A stretch of 6,875 nt of DNA from Candidatus Gastranaerophilales bacterium (GTDB taxonomy: Bacteria; Cyanobacteriota; Vampirovibrionia; Gastranaerophilales; Gastranaerophilaceae). The position numbers and the translations under genes were made by a program. The notes beneath the pieces are model-generated. The model searched no databases, was not told the DNA's origin, and saw only the letters and a list, made by a program, of their open reading frames with translations. How positions within the stretch are numbered: position 1 is the first letter of the stretch; every line of letters starts with the position of its first letter. Positions 5,528-6,875 of the stretch are shown piece after piece. The stretch is taken from NCBI GenBank assembly GCA_944326495.1, contig CALVEE010000138.1, forward strand, positions 1-6,875, in the 5' to 3' direction.

Positions 5528-6875
5528 CTATAAAACTTTTAACACCTGTCTAATCTCTCTTAAGGCAGTTGAAATTTCCGGATTAGTGTTTTTTTCTTTT
5601 TTAATTTTGTCATATGCAAACATTATTGTTGTATGCTTTTTCCCGTAATATTTGGCTATATTAACAAAACTCTGATTTGTAATATCCCTGCATAAATATA
5701 TTGAAGTATGTCTTGCAAGAGACACCTTCTGCCCCCTTGCAGTACCTTTAATATCATTCATATAAACATCATAATAGCTTGCCGTAACTCTTGCAATTTT
5801 ATCAAAACTAATTTCCTGACTATTACCGCTGCATTTTAGGACTTCTCTTGCTAAATCCAGCGTCAATTCCTGTTCAGAGACTTCTGCATACGCACAAACT
5901 CTTGTAAAAGCACCTTCCAGCTCCCTGACATTATTACTAAAATTTTCAGCAATATACCTTAGAGCTTCCTCTTCAAACTTTAAGTCATTATCAACAGCCA
6001 ATTTCTTAATGATTTCCAACCTTGTTTCAAAATCCGGCGGTGTTATCTCAACCATTAATCCCATTTCAAATCTCGAACATAAAGCCGCAGTAAGCGTCGG
6101 AATTTCTTTCGGCAGCCTGTCGGAAGTTATAACAATCTGCTTCCCTTTATTGTACAAACTATCAAAAGTGTATTGTAAATTATCCATAGATTTCATTTTC
6201 GATTCAATAAACTGTATATCATCAATCAAAATAATGTCTATATTTGTATATTTTTTGTTAAATTTTGACATGTTTTCGATATTCCCGCCCTGATTTTTGC
6301 GGCTATTGGAAATATAATCGTTTACATAATCCTCTGTTTTAGTATACTTAACTTTTAATTTAGGATTGTGAAAAATGGTATAATGTCCGATAGCCTGCAT
6401 CAAATGGGTTTTACCGAGTCCTGAATTCCCGTAAATAAAGAGCGGATTATATTTTCCCGCCGGATTTTTTGCAACAGCCATAGATGAGGCGTATGCAAAT
6501 TTACTATTTTCACCGACAACAAAATTCTCAAATTTATATTTTAAATTAAGATTAGAAGCCGACTGCATATAAGAAAGATTTTCCATAGCCTTTTCTTTTA
6601 TTTCAGCTTCATCAATCTTTTTTTGAAACTTTTCAGTTTCTTTTCTAAGTTTTTTAGCAAAATCTTCATCATAAATAATAACAACTCGACTGTTAGCCTC
6701 TCCGGAGACTTTTCTCAAGGCTTCATTCATTTGAGCAGCATGATTTTTTCTTAATAAATCTCTTCCAATCATCTGCCCGGTAACAAGAGTCAAAACCCCT
6801 TTATCATATCCGGAGACTTCCAGCGGATAAACCCAGGGATGGGCATTTTCAGGTAAACTCCCGATTAATTCTTCT
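5528..6875 (-). CDS. dnaA: Chromosomal replication initiator DnaA (5' end beyond the window)
   Basis: DnaA binds DnaA boxes at the origin and, as an ATP-bound filament, melts DNA to load the helicase. The frame stays open to the right edge, giving 448 visible residues. The 27 residues before the TTG at 6793 (including HPWVYPLEVSGYDKGV) read as domain I, so that TTG is not the start; perhaps 15-30 codons are missing. Domain I ends near residue 70, then a short charged linker. The AAA+ core starts at NLNLKYKFENFVVGENSKF (about 108) with Walker A GNSGLGKT (149-156), Walker B LIDDIQF (216-222), sensor 1 VITSDR (248-253), the SRFEMGL box (267-273) and sensor 2 NNVRELEG (314-321). Domain IV (about 355-448) has KGTARGQKVSLARH and GKKHTTI. 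Oddities are a roughly six-residue insert before Walker B and replaced residues in the DNA-binding helices. It is divergent but apparently intact. Confidence 0.93.
   Translation of the reverse strand, partial: EELIGSLPENAHPWVYPLEVSGYDKGVLTLVTGQMIGRDLLRKNHAAQMNEALRKVSGEANSRVVIIYDEDFAKKLRKETEKFQKKIDEAEIKEKAMENLSYMQSASNLNLKYKFENFVVGENSKFAYASSMAVAKNPAGKYNPLFIYGNSGLGKTHLMQAIGHYTIFHNPKLKVKYTKTEDYVNDYISNSRKNQGGNIENMSKFNKKYTNIDIILIDDIQFIESKMKSMDNLQYTFDSLYNKGKQIVITSDRLPKEIPTLTAALCSRFEMGLMVEITPPDFETRLEIIKKLAVDNDLKFEEEALRYIAENFSNNVRELEGAFTRVCAYAEVSEQELTLDLAREVLKCSGNSQEISFDKIARVTASYYDVYMNDIKGTARGQKVSLARHTSIYLCRDITNQSFVNIAKYYGKKHTTIMFAYDKIKKEKNTNPEISTALREIRQVLKVL

Noticed and set aside
6791..6793. TTG at 6793 as the dnaA start
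   Set aside because: The frame remains open to the window edge and the extra residues fit DnaA domain I, so the gene is simply cut by the edge.

Overview
The window is AT-rich and almost fully coding. It holds six identifiable genes, two of them cut by the window edges, on two opposing transcription units. A FliO-like protein and a NeuB/KdsC-type sugar acid pair suggest a Gram-negative-type bacterium, possibly flagellated. The lineage cannot be fixed from the sequence. A gut-type AT-rich group such as Gastranaerophilales ('Melainabacteria') or Elusimicrobiota is only a guess.

Left edge (1-248): the minus strand carries the start of a small membrane-anchored protein gene that runs out of the window. 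It has a consensus extended -10 promoter. It is divergent from the plus-strand cluster that follows.

Plus-strand cluster (249-4427): four tightly spaced genes, very probably one operon. They are a FliO-like flagellar export protein with an unusual cytoplasmic tail, a short NeuB-family nonulosonic acid synthase without the C-terminal SAF domain, a KdsC-type HAD phosphatase, and a two-domain glutamine-dependent NAD+ synthetase. Gaps are 12, 24 and 3 bases. The synthase and phosphatase make sense together: PEP condensation gives a phosphorylated nine- or eight-carbon keto-sugar acid and the HAD enzyme removes the phosphate. A direct 15-bp duplication at their junction holds the synthase stop codon and the phosphatase ribosome binding site. 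Linkage to FliO raises the possibility that the sugar decorates flagella, as nonulosonic acids do in Campylobacter and Helicobacter. That is inference.

Minus-strand unit (4408-6875): dnaA enters from the right edge without its 5' end. It is followed after 88 bases by a TPR-repeat protein gene of unknown role, whose 3' end overlaps the end of nadE by 20 bp tail to tail. The DnaA is clearly an initiator with all main AAA+ motifs and a domain IV, but several residues that contact DNA bases in E. coli DnaA are changed. No replication origin is visible. I see no mobile elements, CRISPR arrays, or tRNA/rRNA genes. Nothing here amounts to a clearly new system; the best leads are the fliO-neuB-kdsC linkage and the departures in DnaA.
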